From Zetaproteobacteria bacterium (GTDB lineage: Bacteria > Pseudomonadota > Zetaproteobacteria > Mariprofundales > Mariprofundaceae), in NCBI GenBank assembly GCA_003696795.1, contig RFFT01000012.1, positions 1-58,270 of the forward strand: a DNA stretch of 58,270 bases, read 5' to 3'. The notes beneath the pieces were generated by a model, which saw nothing but the letters and a program-made list of their open reading frames with translations, was not told where the DNA came from and did no database searches. Below are positions 45,788 through 54,915 of the stretch, in pieces (positions within the stretch are counted from its first letter, which is position 1; each line of letters opens with the position of its first letter). The position numbers and the translations under genes are program-made.

Positions 45788-47373
45788 TGCCCCCCCAGTT
45801 CGACATAGCGCACCATCAGCACATGCTCAAGCGAAGCCAACCGGTCCAACACCATGGATGAAGGGCGCGTATCCACGCGCACCAAGGCCACCGCATTGGG
45901 GCCATCCTCGCGCCGTCCCAAACGGAAATCCGCGATATTGATGCCTGCTTCGGCCAATACCGTTCCCACCGCGGCAATCACCCCCGGACGATCCTCATTC
46001 TGCAGGAAAATGATGTTCCCCTCGGGGGCCACTTCGACCTCGCAGGTATCGAAGCTCACCAGGCGTGGACGCGTCTCATCGAACAAGGTGCCGGACACGC
46101 AGCGGTGGCCTTCATCCCCCTCCACTTCCAGTCGGATCAGGGTCGAGAAATTACCCGCCTGCTCATTGGCGCGTTCGACGATTTCGATACCGCGATCGCG
46201 TGCCAGCATCGCCGCGTTGACCTCATTGACTTCCTCAAAGCTTTGCGACAATAGCCCTCGCAACACCGTATTGATCAAGGGCTTACGGTTGATCGATGCC
46301 GCCTGCCCCTCAAAAGAGATCGTCACGCGCGCATAGCCGGGGCGCATGCTTTGGCCCATGAATTCCCCCATTCGCCGGGCGAGCAGCATATAGGGCGCCA
46401 ATTGACGCTGCTCTTCCTCGCTCAACGAAGGAACATTGACCGCATTGATCACCGTGCCGTGCAGCAGGTAATCGGCCATCTGTTCGGCGATTTGCACGGC
46501 CACATTCTCCTGCGCCTCGTCCGTCGACGCGCCGATATGCGGCGTGCAAGTGACATTTTCCAACTCAAACAGCGGATTGTCCCGCGCAGGTTCCTGCTCG
46601 TAGACATCCAATCCCGCAGCGCGCAGATGCCCGGAGGCACAAGCCTCGTACAATGCGCGCTCATCTACGATGCCGCCGCGGGCGCAATTGACCAGGATCG
46701 CTCCTTTTTTCATTCGCTTCAGGATGTCCGCGTTGATCATGTGTCGCGTCGCTTCCAGCAACGGCACATGAATCGTAAGTACATCCACCATCTCGGCCAA
46801 CTCGGCCACACTATCCACCTTGGTCACCCCCAAGGACTCGGCACGCTCGTCCGAGATGAACGGGTCGTAGACATATACGGACATCTGCAACCCACGCAAA
46901 CGATTGCACACGATCGCGCCGATATTTCCCGCCCCGATCACGCCCGCCTTCTTACCGGTCAGCTCCATACCCATAAAGCGGGACTTTTCCCATTTCCCAG
47001 CCTTGGTGGAGGCTGATGCCGGCGCGATCATGCGCGCGGCAGCCACGATATGTGCAACCGCCAACTCGGCGGTCGTGATTGTGTTGCCGAAGGGGGTATT
47101 CATCACCACGATACCACGACGCGAGCACTGCTCAACGTCGATGTTGTCCACGCCAATGCCCGCGCGGCCAATCACCTTCACACGCTTGGCCGCCTCAAGC
47201 AACGCACCTTTTAGGGTGGTCGCCGAACGGACCGCAATGCCGTCATACGCACCGGCAATGGCCAGCTTTTCCGCATCGGACAAGCCGGGACGATAATCCA
47301 CCTCGATACCGCGCGCATTGAACACCTCGATCGCACGTTCGCTCATCTTGTCCGCAATCCAAACCTTGGGCAT
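45784..47373 (-). CDS. serA: D-3-phosphoglycerate dehydrogenase, long form
   Basis: A 529-residue NAD enzyme, the first step of serine synthesis from 3-phosphoglycerate. GRAGIGVDNID, NAD motif GAGNIG at 147-152, VNCARGGIVDE and the catalytic HIGASTDEAQENVA come first. The intervening ASB domain and a C-terminal ACT domain (NEDRPGVIAAVGTVLAEAGINIADFRLG) follow, which allows serine feedback. The ATG at 47373 has GGAGGG 4 bases upstream. serC lies upstream on the same strand after a 98-base gap. Confidence 0.96.
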
Positions 47374-47471
47374 GGTCCCTCCTTGCAACCCGGCACGCAC
47401 GCAAGCGCCCGCGCTCTGTGAAAAAGCGCAGGCACTCTATACCCCGCCCCTACAGGGTCAATTGGCGCGCA

Positions 47472-48551
47472 TCAATGCGAGCGCTCGAAATCCTCCATGT
47501 AGGCAATCAAGGCATCGACACCTTCCTCGGGCATCGCGTTGTAAATGCTGGCGCGCATCCCACCGACCGAACGATGTCCCTTCAAGGTCAGCAAGCCGCG
47601 TTCCGCCGCTCCTTGCAAAAAGGCCGCATCCAGCGCTGGGTCGGCAAGCGTGAACGGCACATTCATCCAGGAACGCGCATTCTTGTCCACCGGATTGGCG
47701 TAGAGCGAACTGCGATCAATTGCCGCATAAAGCTTCTCCGCCTTGCGCCGGTTGACCTCGGCAATCGCGCTCAAGCCCCCCTGCTCCTTGATCCACTCGA
47801 ATACGAGCCCCGCCATATACCAGCTATAGGTCGGCGGCGTGTTGTACATCGAACCACTATCGGCATGCACCTGATAGTTGAACATGGTCGGCGCCATTTC
47901 GGCACAACGGCCCAACAAATCCTCACGTACGATCACAATGGTCAGCCCCGCCGGGCCGATATTCTTCTGCGCGCCGGCATAGATCAGGCCAAAACGAGAC
48001 ACATCGATCGGCCGCGATAGAATCGTAGAGGACATATCCGCCACCAGCGGCACATCGCCGGTATCTGGAATATAATCGAATTCCACACCGCCAATCGTCT
48101 CATTGGGCGTGTAATGGACATAGGCGGCGTCGGGATTGAGGGAAAGCTCCTCTTGGCTCGGCACGCGCGTAAATCCATCCTCCGACGTATCCGCCGCGAT
48201 ATTGACCTGGCAAAAGCGCTTGGCCTCGGCAATGGCTTTCTTCGACCACATGCCCGTGTTCAGGTAATCCGCACTCGTGCGCGCCCCCAGCAGATTCAAC
48301 GGCACCATGGCGAATTGCGAGGAAGCGCCACCCTGCAAAAAAAGCACCTTGTAGTGATCGGGAATCGCCATAATCTCCCGCAAGGTACGCTCAGCCCGCT
48401 CGGCAATGGACATGAATTCCTTGCCCCGATGGCTCATCTCCATGACCGACATCCCCGATCCCTGCCAGTCCGGCAGTTCACGCTGCGCACGTTCGATGAC
48501 CGCGGTCGGCAGCATCGCCGGGCCCGCGCTGAAGTTGAATTTTCTTGCCAT
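47472..48551 (-). CDS. serC: Phosphoserine aminotransferase
   Basis: A 359-residue class V PLP enzyme, second step of serine synthesis (also pyridoxine synthesis). FNFSAGPAMLP at the start, QGGASSQFAMVPLNLL, and the PLP lysine Lys196 in GLIYAGAQKNIGPAG. AAAAAAGGAATTC precedes the ATG. Together with serA it draws on 3-phosphoglycerate, the carbon-fixation product. Bases 48552-48668 upstream contain no gene and no clear terminator. Confidence 0.96.
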   Translation of the reverse strand: MARKFNFSAGPAMLPTAVIERAQRELPDWQGSGMSVMEMSHRGKEFMSIAERAERTLREIMAIPDHYKVLFLQGGASSQFAMVPLNLLGARTSADYLNTGMWSKKAIAEAKRFCQVNIAADTSEDGFTRVPSQEELSLNPDAAYVHYTPNETIGGVEFDYIPDTGDVPLVADMSSTILSRPIDVSRFGLIYAGAQKNIGPAGLTIVIVREDLLGRCAEMAPTMFNYQVHADSGSMYNTPPTYSWYMAGLVFEWIKEQGGLSAIAEVNRRKAEKLYAAIDRSSLYANPVDKNARSWMNVPFTLADPALDAAFLQGAAERGLLTLKGHRSVGGMRASIYNAMPEEGVDALIAYMEDFERSH

Positions 48552-48668
48552 GATTCGAATTCCTTTTTTGCTGGATTTAGAGGCGGCATATTCCGCGCGC
48601 CGGCTTCAACCGTCAATCCACAATGACAAGCTCGCAGACCTGTTCCGCTGACAACAGGGCGCAACCGC

Positions 48669-49865
48669 CTACGATGATGCGTTGCGGGGCAACAGAAGCG
48701 AAATCAGCCCGGCGATCACCAGGAAGCTGGTGGAGAACCACAGACAACCGCTTAAACCGAGGCTCTGGTACACGAAACCGGAGAGCACGGTGCCGGCCAG
48801 CCGGCCGCCGGCATTGGCCATGTAGTAGAAGCCGACATTCATACTTACCTTGTCCTGATCGCTTAAGGACACGATCAGATAGGAATGCGCCGCCGAATTG
48901 ATCGCGAACACGAAGCCGAACAGCACCAACCCGCCGACAATCACCAGCGTCAGATCCATTCCCGCGTGCATCAGCCAGGCAATCAACGCCGGAATCGCGG
49001 CAAGGATGAAGGCCCATGTCGCAATCATGCGCCCATCGGGATGGCCGGAAACGCGCTTCAAGAAATCAGGTGCTGCAGCCTGAACGATGCCATAGCCAAT
49101 CACCCACAGCGCGAAGAACGCGCCGACCTCCGTAAAAGTCCAGCCCAGCTCGGCGGCCAGGAATACTGGCAGGGCGACCACGAACCACACATCGCGCGCA
49201 CCGAACAGAAAGAAACGTGCCGCCGACAGGCGGTTCACGGCAGGGGACTTGGAAAAGATTTCGGAGAACTTCGCCTTGGCCTTTGTCTTGCCCATGTTCT
49301 GGGGCAACAATATCCAGGTCATGACCAGTGCCGCAGCCAGCATCAGGGCCAGCGCAACCAGCGCGCCACGGAATCCCAGCCAGGCCAGCAACGCACCCCC
49401 GATGAAGAAACCGCCGCCCTTGAGCGCGTTCTTCGAACCGGTCAACACCGCCACCCAGCGGAACAGCTTTTCATCGGCCGCATCGGGCACGAACAGCTTC
49501 ACGCCGGCCTTGGCGCTCATCTTGTTCAGGTCCTTGGCGATGCCGGAAAGCGCCTGTGCCGCCATCACATAAGGCACCGACAACCAGGCATCGGGGGCGG
49601 TCAGCAGCAGAAGCGCTACGATCTGCATGGCCATACCGATGTTCATGCAACGATTCAGACCGATGCGCGCGCCCAGCCAGCCGCCGACGAGATTGGTGAC
49701 AATGCCGAAGAACTCGTAGAATAGAAACAACATCGCGATCGCAAATGGCGTATAGCCAAGCTGGTAGAAATACAGCACCACCAGCATGCGGATGGCCCCA
49801 TCGGTGATGGTGAACGCCCAGTAGCCGCCGGTAACGGTCAGGTAATGGCGAAAGCCGGCATCCAT
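48669..49865 (-). CDS. arsJ: Organoarsenical efflux MFS transporter ArsJ
   Basis: A 398-residue MFS protein with about 12 membrane segments. YWAFTITDGAIRMLVVLYF, AMLFLFYEFFGIVTNLVGGWLGARIGLN, ALSGIAKDLNKMSAKAGVK, LTGSKNALKG and FLFGARDVWFVVALPVFLA closely match ArsJ. ArsJ exports 1-arseno-3-phosphoglycerate made by GAPDH from arsenate, giving arsenate resistance without reduction. Its usual partner, a dedicated GAPDH gene, is not adjacent. It lies 15 bases downstream of acr3 in an arsR-acr3-arsJ order. Confidence 0.93.
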   Translation of the reverse strand: MDAGFRHYLTVTGGYWAFTITDGAIRMLVVLYFYQLGYTPFAIAMLFLFYEFFGIVTNLVGGWLGARIGLNRCMNIGMAMQIVALLLLTAPDAWLSVPYVMAAQALSGIAKDLNKMSAKAGVKLFVPDAADEKLFRWVAVLTGSKNALKGGGFFIGGALLAWLGFRGALVALALMLAAALVMTWILLPQNMGKTKAKAKFSEIFSKSPAVNRLSAARFFLFGARDVWFVVALPVFLAAELGWTFTEVGAFFALWVIGYGIVQAAAPDFLKRVSGHPDGRMIATWAFILAAIPALIAWLMHAGMDLTLVIVGGLVLFGFVFAINSAAHSYLIVSLSDQDKVSMNVGFYYMANAGGRLAGTVLSGFVYQSLGLSGCLWFSTSFLVIAGLISLLLPRNASS

Positions 49866-49880
49866 GCTAGAGCTACGACG

Positions 49881-50927
49881 CTAGGGGCAGCGAACCGGCA
49901 TGGCCTCATACCAGCCCTTCGTTCGATTGACGATGGACACGACCGACAGCATCACCGGTACCTCGACCAGCACGCCGACGACGGTGGCAAGTGCTGCGCC
50001 CGACTCGAAGCCGAACAATGCGATCGCCGCGGCCACGGCCAGCTCGAAGAAGTTCGAGGCCCCGATCAGCGCCGACGGCCCGGCCACCTCATGCGCCACG
50101 CCGAGCCTGCGGTTCACCCAGTAGGCCAGCATGGAGTTGAAATAGACCTGCACCGTGATCGGGATCGCCAACAGTAGGATCACCAGCGGCTGGCGGGTGA
50201 TCTGTTCGCCCTGGAAACCGAACAAAAGCACGACTGTGACCAAGAGCGCGGCCATCGAAACCGGATCCATCAGGTGCAGCACATCATCCAGTTTGTTGCG
50301 AGCCAGGAGCGCTTTGCGACCGATGTAGGCAATCACGACCGGAATTACGATGTACAGCAACACCGACAAAAACAGCGTGTCCCATGGCACAATCACCGAG
50401 GCCACGCCGAGCAGCAGGCCGACGATGGGCGCAAACGCAAACACCATGATCACATCGTTCAGCGCCACCTGCGTGAGCGTGAACTGCGGATGCCCGTTCA
50501 CCAGCCGCGACCAGACGAAAACCATCGCCGTGCAGGGGGCTGCGGCCAGCAGAATCAGCCCGGCGATGTATTCGTTGATGCGCGCGGGATCGAGGAAATC
50601 CGCGAACAGAACGCGCAGGAAGATGAAGCCGAGAGCCGCCATCGAGAACGGCTTGACCAGCCAGTTGATAACCAGCGTCACGCCGATGCCCCGACGATGA
50701 TGCCAAACCTCGTGCAGCGCCGAATAATCGATCTTGAGCAGCATCGGCAGAATCATGGCCCAAATCAGCACCGCCACCGGCAGATTGATGTGCGCCACCT
50801 CCATGCCGCCCAAGGCATGGAACAAACCTGGAAACGCATTGCCCAGCACAATACCGGCAACGATCGACAACAGCACCCAAACAGTGAGATAGCGAGCAAA
50901 CAAGCCGAGCGATTTGGATCCGGACAT
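49881..50927 (-). CDS. acr3: Arsenite efflux transporter Acr3
   Basis: A 348-residue member of the ACR3/BART family with ten membrane segments that expels arsenite. The essential transmembrane cysteine is Cys132 in LAAAPCTAMVFVWS; NWLVKPFSMAALGFIFLR, LNDVIMVFAFAPIVG and GPSALIGASNFFELAVAAAI are ACR3 hallmarks. The ATG at 50927 follows CAGGAG. Upstream in-frame codons lie in the arsR-acr3 spacer, which carries a palindrome. Confidence 0.96.
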   Translation of the reverse strand: MSGSKSLGLFARYLTVWVLLSIVAGIVLGNAFPGLFHALGGMEVAHINLPVAVLIWAMILPMLLKIDYSALHEVWHHRRGIGVTLVINWLVKPFSMAALGFIFLRVLFADFLDPARINEYIAGLILLAAAPCTAMVFVWSRLVNGHPQFTLTQVALNDVIMVFAFAPIVGLLLGVASVIVPWDTLFLSVLLYIVIPVVIAYIGRKALLARNKLDDVLHLMDPVSMAALLVTVVLLFGFQGEQITRQPLVILLLAIPITVQVYFNSMLAYWVNRRLGVAHEVAGPSALIGASNFFELAVAAAIALFGFESGAALATVVGVLVEVPVMLSVVSIVNRTKGWYEAMPVRCP

Positions 50928-50960
50928 GGCAAACTCCTGGCTCAAACTGGCGGCGGCAAT

Positions 50961-50981
50961 ATATCCGCATATCCGGATATG
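50961..50981. promoter_or_regulatory. ATATCCG repeat/palindrome between arsR and acr3
   Basis: ATATCCGC-ATATCCGG-ATATG: two 8-base direct repeats and a half repeat, containing the 14-base perfect palindrome CATATCCGGATATG (50968-50981). It sits in the 62-base spacer between arsR and acr3, 34-54 bases before the acr3 start. It is a candidate binding site for ArsR (an ArsR-family dimer) or another regulator, allowing separate control of acr3-arsJ. Confidence 0.5.
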
Positions 50982-50989
50982 TAAATGAT

Positions 50990-51340
50990 CTAGCCTGATT
51001 TCTCCTTGCAACCGCCATGTACCCGCAACAGACGCGTGGCGTCGGCGGACAGCACCTCCGACCCGCCCTGCGCCTGTACGATGCGCGCCAATTCCCGCGC
51101 CATCGCACTACCGAGCCGATAATGCATCCACTTGCCTTCGCGCCAGGCGGTCACCATGCCGGCCTGGCGCAACACCGCCAGATGACGCGAAATCGTGCTT
51201 TGCGGCAATTGCAGCGCCTCGGTGAGGTGGCAGACACATAGCTCATCGCAGCAGGAAAGCGCATGAAACAGACGCAGACGAACCGGTTCCCCCAACGCGC
51301 GGAACACCTGCGCCAATTCAGTTTCATTCTGCACGCTCAT
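50990..51340 (-). CDS. arsR: Arsenical-resistance repressor ArsR
   Basis: A 116-residue winged-helix repressor of the ArsR/SmtB family. The arsenite-binding helix carries Cys35 and Cys37 in ELCVCHLTEAL, with Cys30/Cys31 close by; the common form is ELCVCDL, so His replaces Asp. Recognition helix LPQSTISRHLAVLRQAGMV follows. The ATG at 51340 has AAGGAGGTG upstream. It is divergent from the glycosyltransferase gene with 109 bases between. Confidence 0.94.
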   Translation of the reverse strand: MSVQNETELAQVFRALGEPVRLRLFHALSCCDELCVCHLTEALQLPQSTISRHLAVLRQAGMVTAWREGKWMHYRLGSAMARELARIVQAQGGSEVLSADATRLLRVHGGCKEKSG

Positions 51341-51383
51341 TCGCCCACCTCCTTGACCCTTCGTGCACAAGACTATTACGTGA

Positions 51384-51401
51384 CCTTGATCGCGCTCAAG
51401 G
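51384..51401. promoter_or_regulatory. Inverted repeat in the arsR promoter region
   Basis: CCTTGA-N6-TCAAGG lies 44-61 bases upstream of the arsR start codon. On the minus strand it overlaps possible -35 boxes (TTGAGC or TTGCCT) that precede a TAATAG -10-like hexamer (51378-51373). It is a candidate ArsR operator over the promoter. It shares no sequence with the ATATCCG element, so the two may bind different proteins. Confidence 0.4.
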
Positions 51402-51449
51402 CAACACTTCAGCATCGACTCACCAGAAATCACGACTAGGGTTTGCGGC

Positions 51450-53048
51450 ATGATGCGCTATGCCCCCCTGTTGCTCACCCTGTGGTTCGTCCTTGGTCTC
51501 TTGACCATCGGCCTGGCGCCGCTGTTCGACTATGACGAAACCGTTTACGCACAAACGGCGCTGGACATGATGCGGCACGGACAATGGCTGGTGCCGGAAG
51601 CCAACGGCATGCGCTTCTTCGAGAAGCCGCCATTCGTCTATTACCTGATGGACATCGGATTCCGCCTGTTTGGCGAAAACGCGTTCGCGGCACGCCTGCC
51701 CTCGCTCATCGCCACCCTGCTCACCAGCCTGACCTTGCTGTGGGCCGGAACGAAGCTCTTCGACCGCGCCTTTGGCTGGCTGGCCGCGCTGATCTATCTG
51801 AGCTTGTTCGAGGTCGGCTTTCTGGCCCATGCGGCCATTCTCGATGCGGTGTTGAATCTGTTCATCACCGTCACCTTGATATGTTACCTGCTTTGGCGCC
51901 ATGAACAACGGCCGGCCTGGCTGCGAATGGCCGCGCTGAGTGCGGGCATCGCGGTCAGCATCAAGGGTCCGGTGGGTATCGTGATCCCTGCGCTGGTCAT
52001 CCTGGCCGAACGAATATGGGATCGCCGAGCCTGGCGAACCACGCATGCCATTCCCTGGTTATCCTCCCTGCTGCTGTTTCTGCTCGCGGCCACGCCATGG
52101 TATGTGATGATCGCCATCGCCAACGGCCCCGAGTTCCTGTACGAATTTATTTGGGTGCACAACATCGGACGCGCAATGCACCAGATGCAAGGTCACGGTG
52201 GTGGCTGGCACTATTATTTCGTTGTGTTCGCCCTGTCGGTGCTGCCCTGGCTTGCCTGGCAGCCGCGCATGTTCCGCCATGCCATCCGATACGCGCGTTC
52301 CGCGTCGCCGCCCGAAACCTTGCTTGCCCGAATGTGCCTGCCCTGGATTGCACTGGTGATCGCGCTGTTCACCTGCGTGCAAACGAAACTTCCGCACTAC
52401 ATCTCATGCATCTACCCGGCCGTGGCCCTACTGCTCGCGTTGCTCGTTCGCAAATCGCAGCACACTGGCAACGCTCGCCTGCCTCTGGCCACCGCATGCA
52501 TCCTGGCCCCTTTCAGTCTGTTTCTGCTGACCATGCCCTGGCTCTACCCGAAGCTTGCGCATTGGGTTCATCATCCGCGCGCACGCGCCATCCTGACCCA
52601 GCCCATCCAACCGGATATTTCCTTGCCCCTGGCGGGCCTCGCGCTTGCCTGCGTCCTATTCTGGCTGATCAAGGCGCGCAGACCGGAAACGGCCTGGCGG
52701 ATGATCATTGTCGGCATGATGTTGCAGCTTCTACTGCTGGTCAGCGCAGGCACATTCGCCGCCCGCCTGATCCAAGGACCGCTGCTAAACATTGCCGATC
52801 AGGTGCGACGCGCCCCGCTGGAAACGCCACTTTACAGTCTCCACCTGAATGCACCGTCGGTGTCCTTCTATGCGGGACGCAACTACCGCATCATCGACGC
52901 CAAGCGTCTTGAGGCATTGCTGGCCGAACAACGGCCATTTTTGCTCATGCTGCGCAGTGAGGCTCGCAACGAACTGCCACCGGCGCTACAGCATCAGCGT
53001 CCGTTGCTCACACAAGGCGGCTATCTGCTGTACCAAGTGCAACCCTAA
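51450..53048 (+). CDS. Glycosyltransferase family 39 membrane protein (ArnT-like)
   Basis: A 532-residue protein with about 11-12 membrane segments. The first periplasmic loop has the catalytic-type acidic motif DYDE (27-30) followed by MRFFEKPPFVYYL, as in ArnT and other GT39 enzymes that move sugars from undecaprenyl phosphate to lipid A or proteins. TKLPHYISCIYP and the C-terminal periplasmic domain are also typical. A specific ArnT role (4-amino-arabinose) is not supported, as no arn genes are nearby. Weak ribosome site. Confidence 0.85.
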   Translation: MMRYAPLLLTLWFVLGLLTIGLAPLFDYDETVYAQTALDMMRHGQWLVPEANGMRFFEKPPFVYYLMDIGFRLFGENAFAARLPSLIATLLTSLTLLWAGTKLFDRAFGWLAALIYLSLFEVGFLAHAAILDAVLNLFITVTLICYLLWRHEQRPAWLRMAALSAGIAVSIKGPVGIVIPALVILAERIWDRRAWRTTHAIPWLSSLLLFLLAATPWYVMIAIANGPEFLYEFIWVHNIGRAMHQMQGHGGGWHYYFVVFALSVLPWLAWQPRMFRHAIRYARSASPPETLLARMCLPWIALVIALFTCVQTKLPHYISCIYPAVALLLALLVRKSQHTGNARLPLATACILAPFSLFLLTMPWLYPKLAHWVHHPRARAILTQPIQPDISLPLAGLALACVLFWLIKARRPETAWRMIIVGMMLQLLLLVSAGTFAARLIQGPLLNIADQVRRAPLETPLYSLHLNAPSVSFYAGRNYRIIDAKRLEALLAEQRPFLLMLRSEARNELPPALQHQRPLLTQGGYLLYQVQP

Positions 53049-53089
53049 TGCGTTTGGTGTTCCATCGTAATCCGGGCTAGTCTGCGGCC

Positions 53090-54286
53090 ATGGCACGGTT
53101 CGACTACATCGACACGCCCGCCCAACTCCAACATGCCTGCGCGAGCATGCGATGCTGCCGAGTGCTGTGCGTGGATACCGAGTTCCACCGCGAAAACACC
53201 TATTATCCTGAATTCGCCCTACTGCAGATTTACGGCCGCGGGCAATGCTGGATTATCGACCCGCTGGCTCTGGACGATCTCGCGCCCGTTTGGGACGTGC
53301 TGCTCCGTCCCGACATCGTGAAAGTATTCCATGCCGCCCGCCAGGACCTGGAAATCATTTTCCGCGCCAGCGGTTCGCTTCCACTGCCACTGTTCGATAC
53401 CCAGATCGCCGCCGCCCTGCTTGGTTTCGGGCAACAAATCGGCTTTGCCAACCTGGTCCAGCGCCTGCTCAAGAAAACGCTCGGCAAGCAGGAATCGTTC
53501 AGCGACTGGAAACACCGGCCATTGACGAGCAAGCAATTGGCCTATGCCGCGGATGACGTGATATGGCTTATGCCATGCTATCAAGCCTTGCGTGAACGGC
53601 TGCAGGCGCGTGGGCGACTGGAATGGCTGGACGAGGAACAACGCGCATTATGCGATGCAAATCAGTACCGCGAACAGGATGCGACTCTGTTTTGGCGTGT
53701 CAAAGGCGCCACCAAACTCAAGGGCGCGCACCTAGCCGCTTTGCGCGAACTCGCCGCCTGGCGCGAGCGTGAAGCCAGGCGGTGCAACATCCCGCGCCGC
53801 CGCTTGTTGCCCGATGAATCACTGGTGGAAATCGCACGTTGCAAGGCGCTCAATCGGGATCAACTGCGACGTATTCGGGGGCTCAACGATGGCATCGTCA
53901 AGCGGTTCGGAGAAGCCATAATGCTCGCCTGGCAAAGCGGCATACAGAGCGACGCGGCCAGTTGGCCCAAACCTGAGCAGCGAAAATCGCATGCGGCAGG
54001 AAGCGAACTCCGCTGCGCGATGCTCGATGCGTTGGTCCGCATCCGCGCCGAATCGGATCAGATCTCGCCCCATATTCTTGCCGCCAAATCGGACTTGATG
54101 GCGCTGGCCTCGTGGGGGCGCCACTGTCGCGGCGAACCACCCCAGGTCTCCTGCCTCCAAGGCTGGCGACATGAATTGATCGGACGAGAGCTTCTGCAGC
54201 TGCTGCGCGGCGAGATCTGTCTTTCGCTGGATCCGGGCAAAGGCAAGCCCGTTGTACACCCCATTGACAATGGAGATACCGTATGA
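53090..54286 (+). CDS. rnd: Ribonuclease D
   Basis: A 398-residue 3'-to-5' exoribonuclease that trims tRNA 3' ends. DEDDy active site: Asp29 and Glu31 (VDTEFH), FHAARQDLEII, and YAADDVIWLMPCY near 162. A first HRDC domain (LAALRELAAWREREARRCNIPRRRLLPD) and a weaker second one follow. A GC-rich region with no good ribosome site precedes the ATG. Its end overlaps the next gene by 4 bases (ATGA). Confidence 0.94.
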   Translation: MARFDYIDTPAQLQHACASMRCCRVLCVDTEFHRENTYYPEFALLQIYGRGQCWIIDPLALDDLAPVWDVLLRPDIVKVFHAARQDLEIIFRASGSLPLPLFDTQIAAALLGFGQQIGFANLVQRLLKKTLGKQESFSDWKHRPLTSKQLAYAADDVIWLMPCYQALRERLQARGRLEWLDEEQRALCDANQYREQDATLFWRVKGATKLKGAHLAALRELAAWREREARRCNIPRRRLLPDESLVEIARCKALNRDQLRRIRGLNDGIVKRFGEAIMLAWQSGIQSDAASWPKPEQRKSHAAGSELRCAMLDALVRIRAESDQISPHILAAKSDLMALASWGRHCRGEPPQVSCLQGWRHELIGRELLQLLRGEICLSLDPGKGKPVVHPIDNGDTV

Positions 54287-54915
54287 AGATGTGTTTTTCT
54301 ATCGACGCGCTTTCGCCTTCGGGCGGCAAGGCATGGCGCTTGCAACAGGATGGAAGCTGGCGCCTCTGTCGCTACGGCGAGCCCTTGCAGCCTGGCGATG
54401 CGCGGATCACCGACAAGGCAAAAGCCCAACACTGGGCGGGACAGCGATTGAAAAAGGACCGCGACCACGGCCTGAAACCGGCCGGTAAGGCGGGGCGCTT
54501 CGACTTCTGGGTGCGTGGCATCTTTGCTCATGTCGTGAGCCATTATCTGGCCGCGCCCGCCATCCCCGATCGCCTGGAATTGGAAACCTTGGTTGGCTCG
54601 CTCGAACCGGGCAAGGCATGGCTGATCTACCTCGACACCGAAGGCCATTTCCGCGCCCTGGACAGCGATCAAGCCCCGATCATTGGCAACGTGGACATCG
54701 CGGTTCGTGGCGAGATTGCATCGAGTCCGGATTATGTCGGACCGCGTGCCGTCGACAACGAGGCGCGCATGGATGAACTTTATCGCCAATTTCTCGCCGG
54801 CTGGCTGGAGCATCTGGAATCGGCCAATCTTGGCGTCTTCGTACCGGACCCCGAAAAACTGAAGTCCTCCGAGGATTACCTCGATGCCATCCGCAACTGG
54901 CGGCCGGAACATTGA
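54283..54915 (+). CDS. Hypothetical protein between rnd and xthA
   Basis: A 210-residue soluble protein with no signal peptide or membrane segment. I do not recognise it. It has an N-terminal basic, glycine-rich stretch and a hydrophobic core (FDFWVRGIFAHVVSHYLA). It reads through to conserved-looking WLIYLDTEGHFRAL and a terminal acidic region. It is coupled at both ends (ATGA with rnd, TTGA with xthA), so it is co-translated with two nucleases. A nucleic-acid role is possible but not shown. Confidence 0.7.
   Translation: MKMCFSIDALSPSGGKAWRLQQDGSWRLCRYGEPLQPGDARITDKAKAQHWAGQRLKKDRDHGLKPAGKAGRFDFWVRGIFAHVVSHYLAAPAIPDRLELETLVGSLEPGKAWLIYLDTEGHFRALDSDQAPIIGNVDIAVRGEIASSPDYVGPRAVDNEARMDELYRQFLAGWLEHLESANLGVFVPDPEKLKSSEDYLDAIRNWRPEH

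Noticed and set aside
51450-53048. Calling the GT39 gene arnT (polymyxin resistance)
   Set aside because: No arnBCAD genes are near, and the motif level supports only the broader family.
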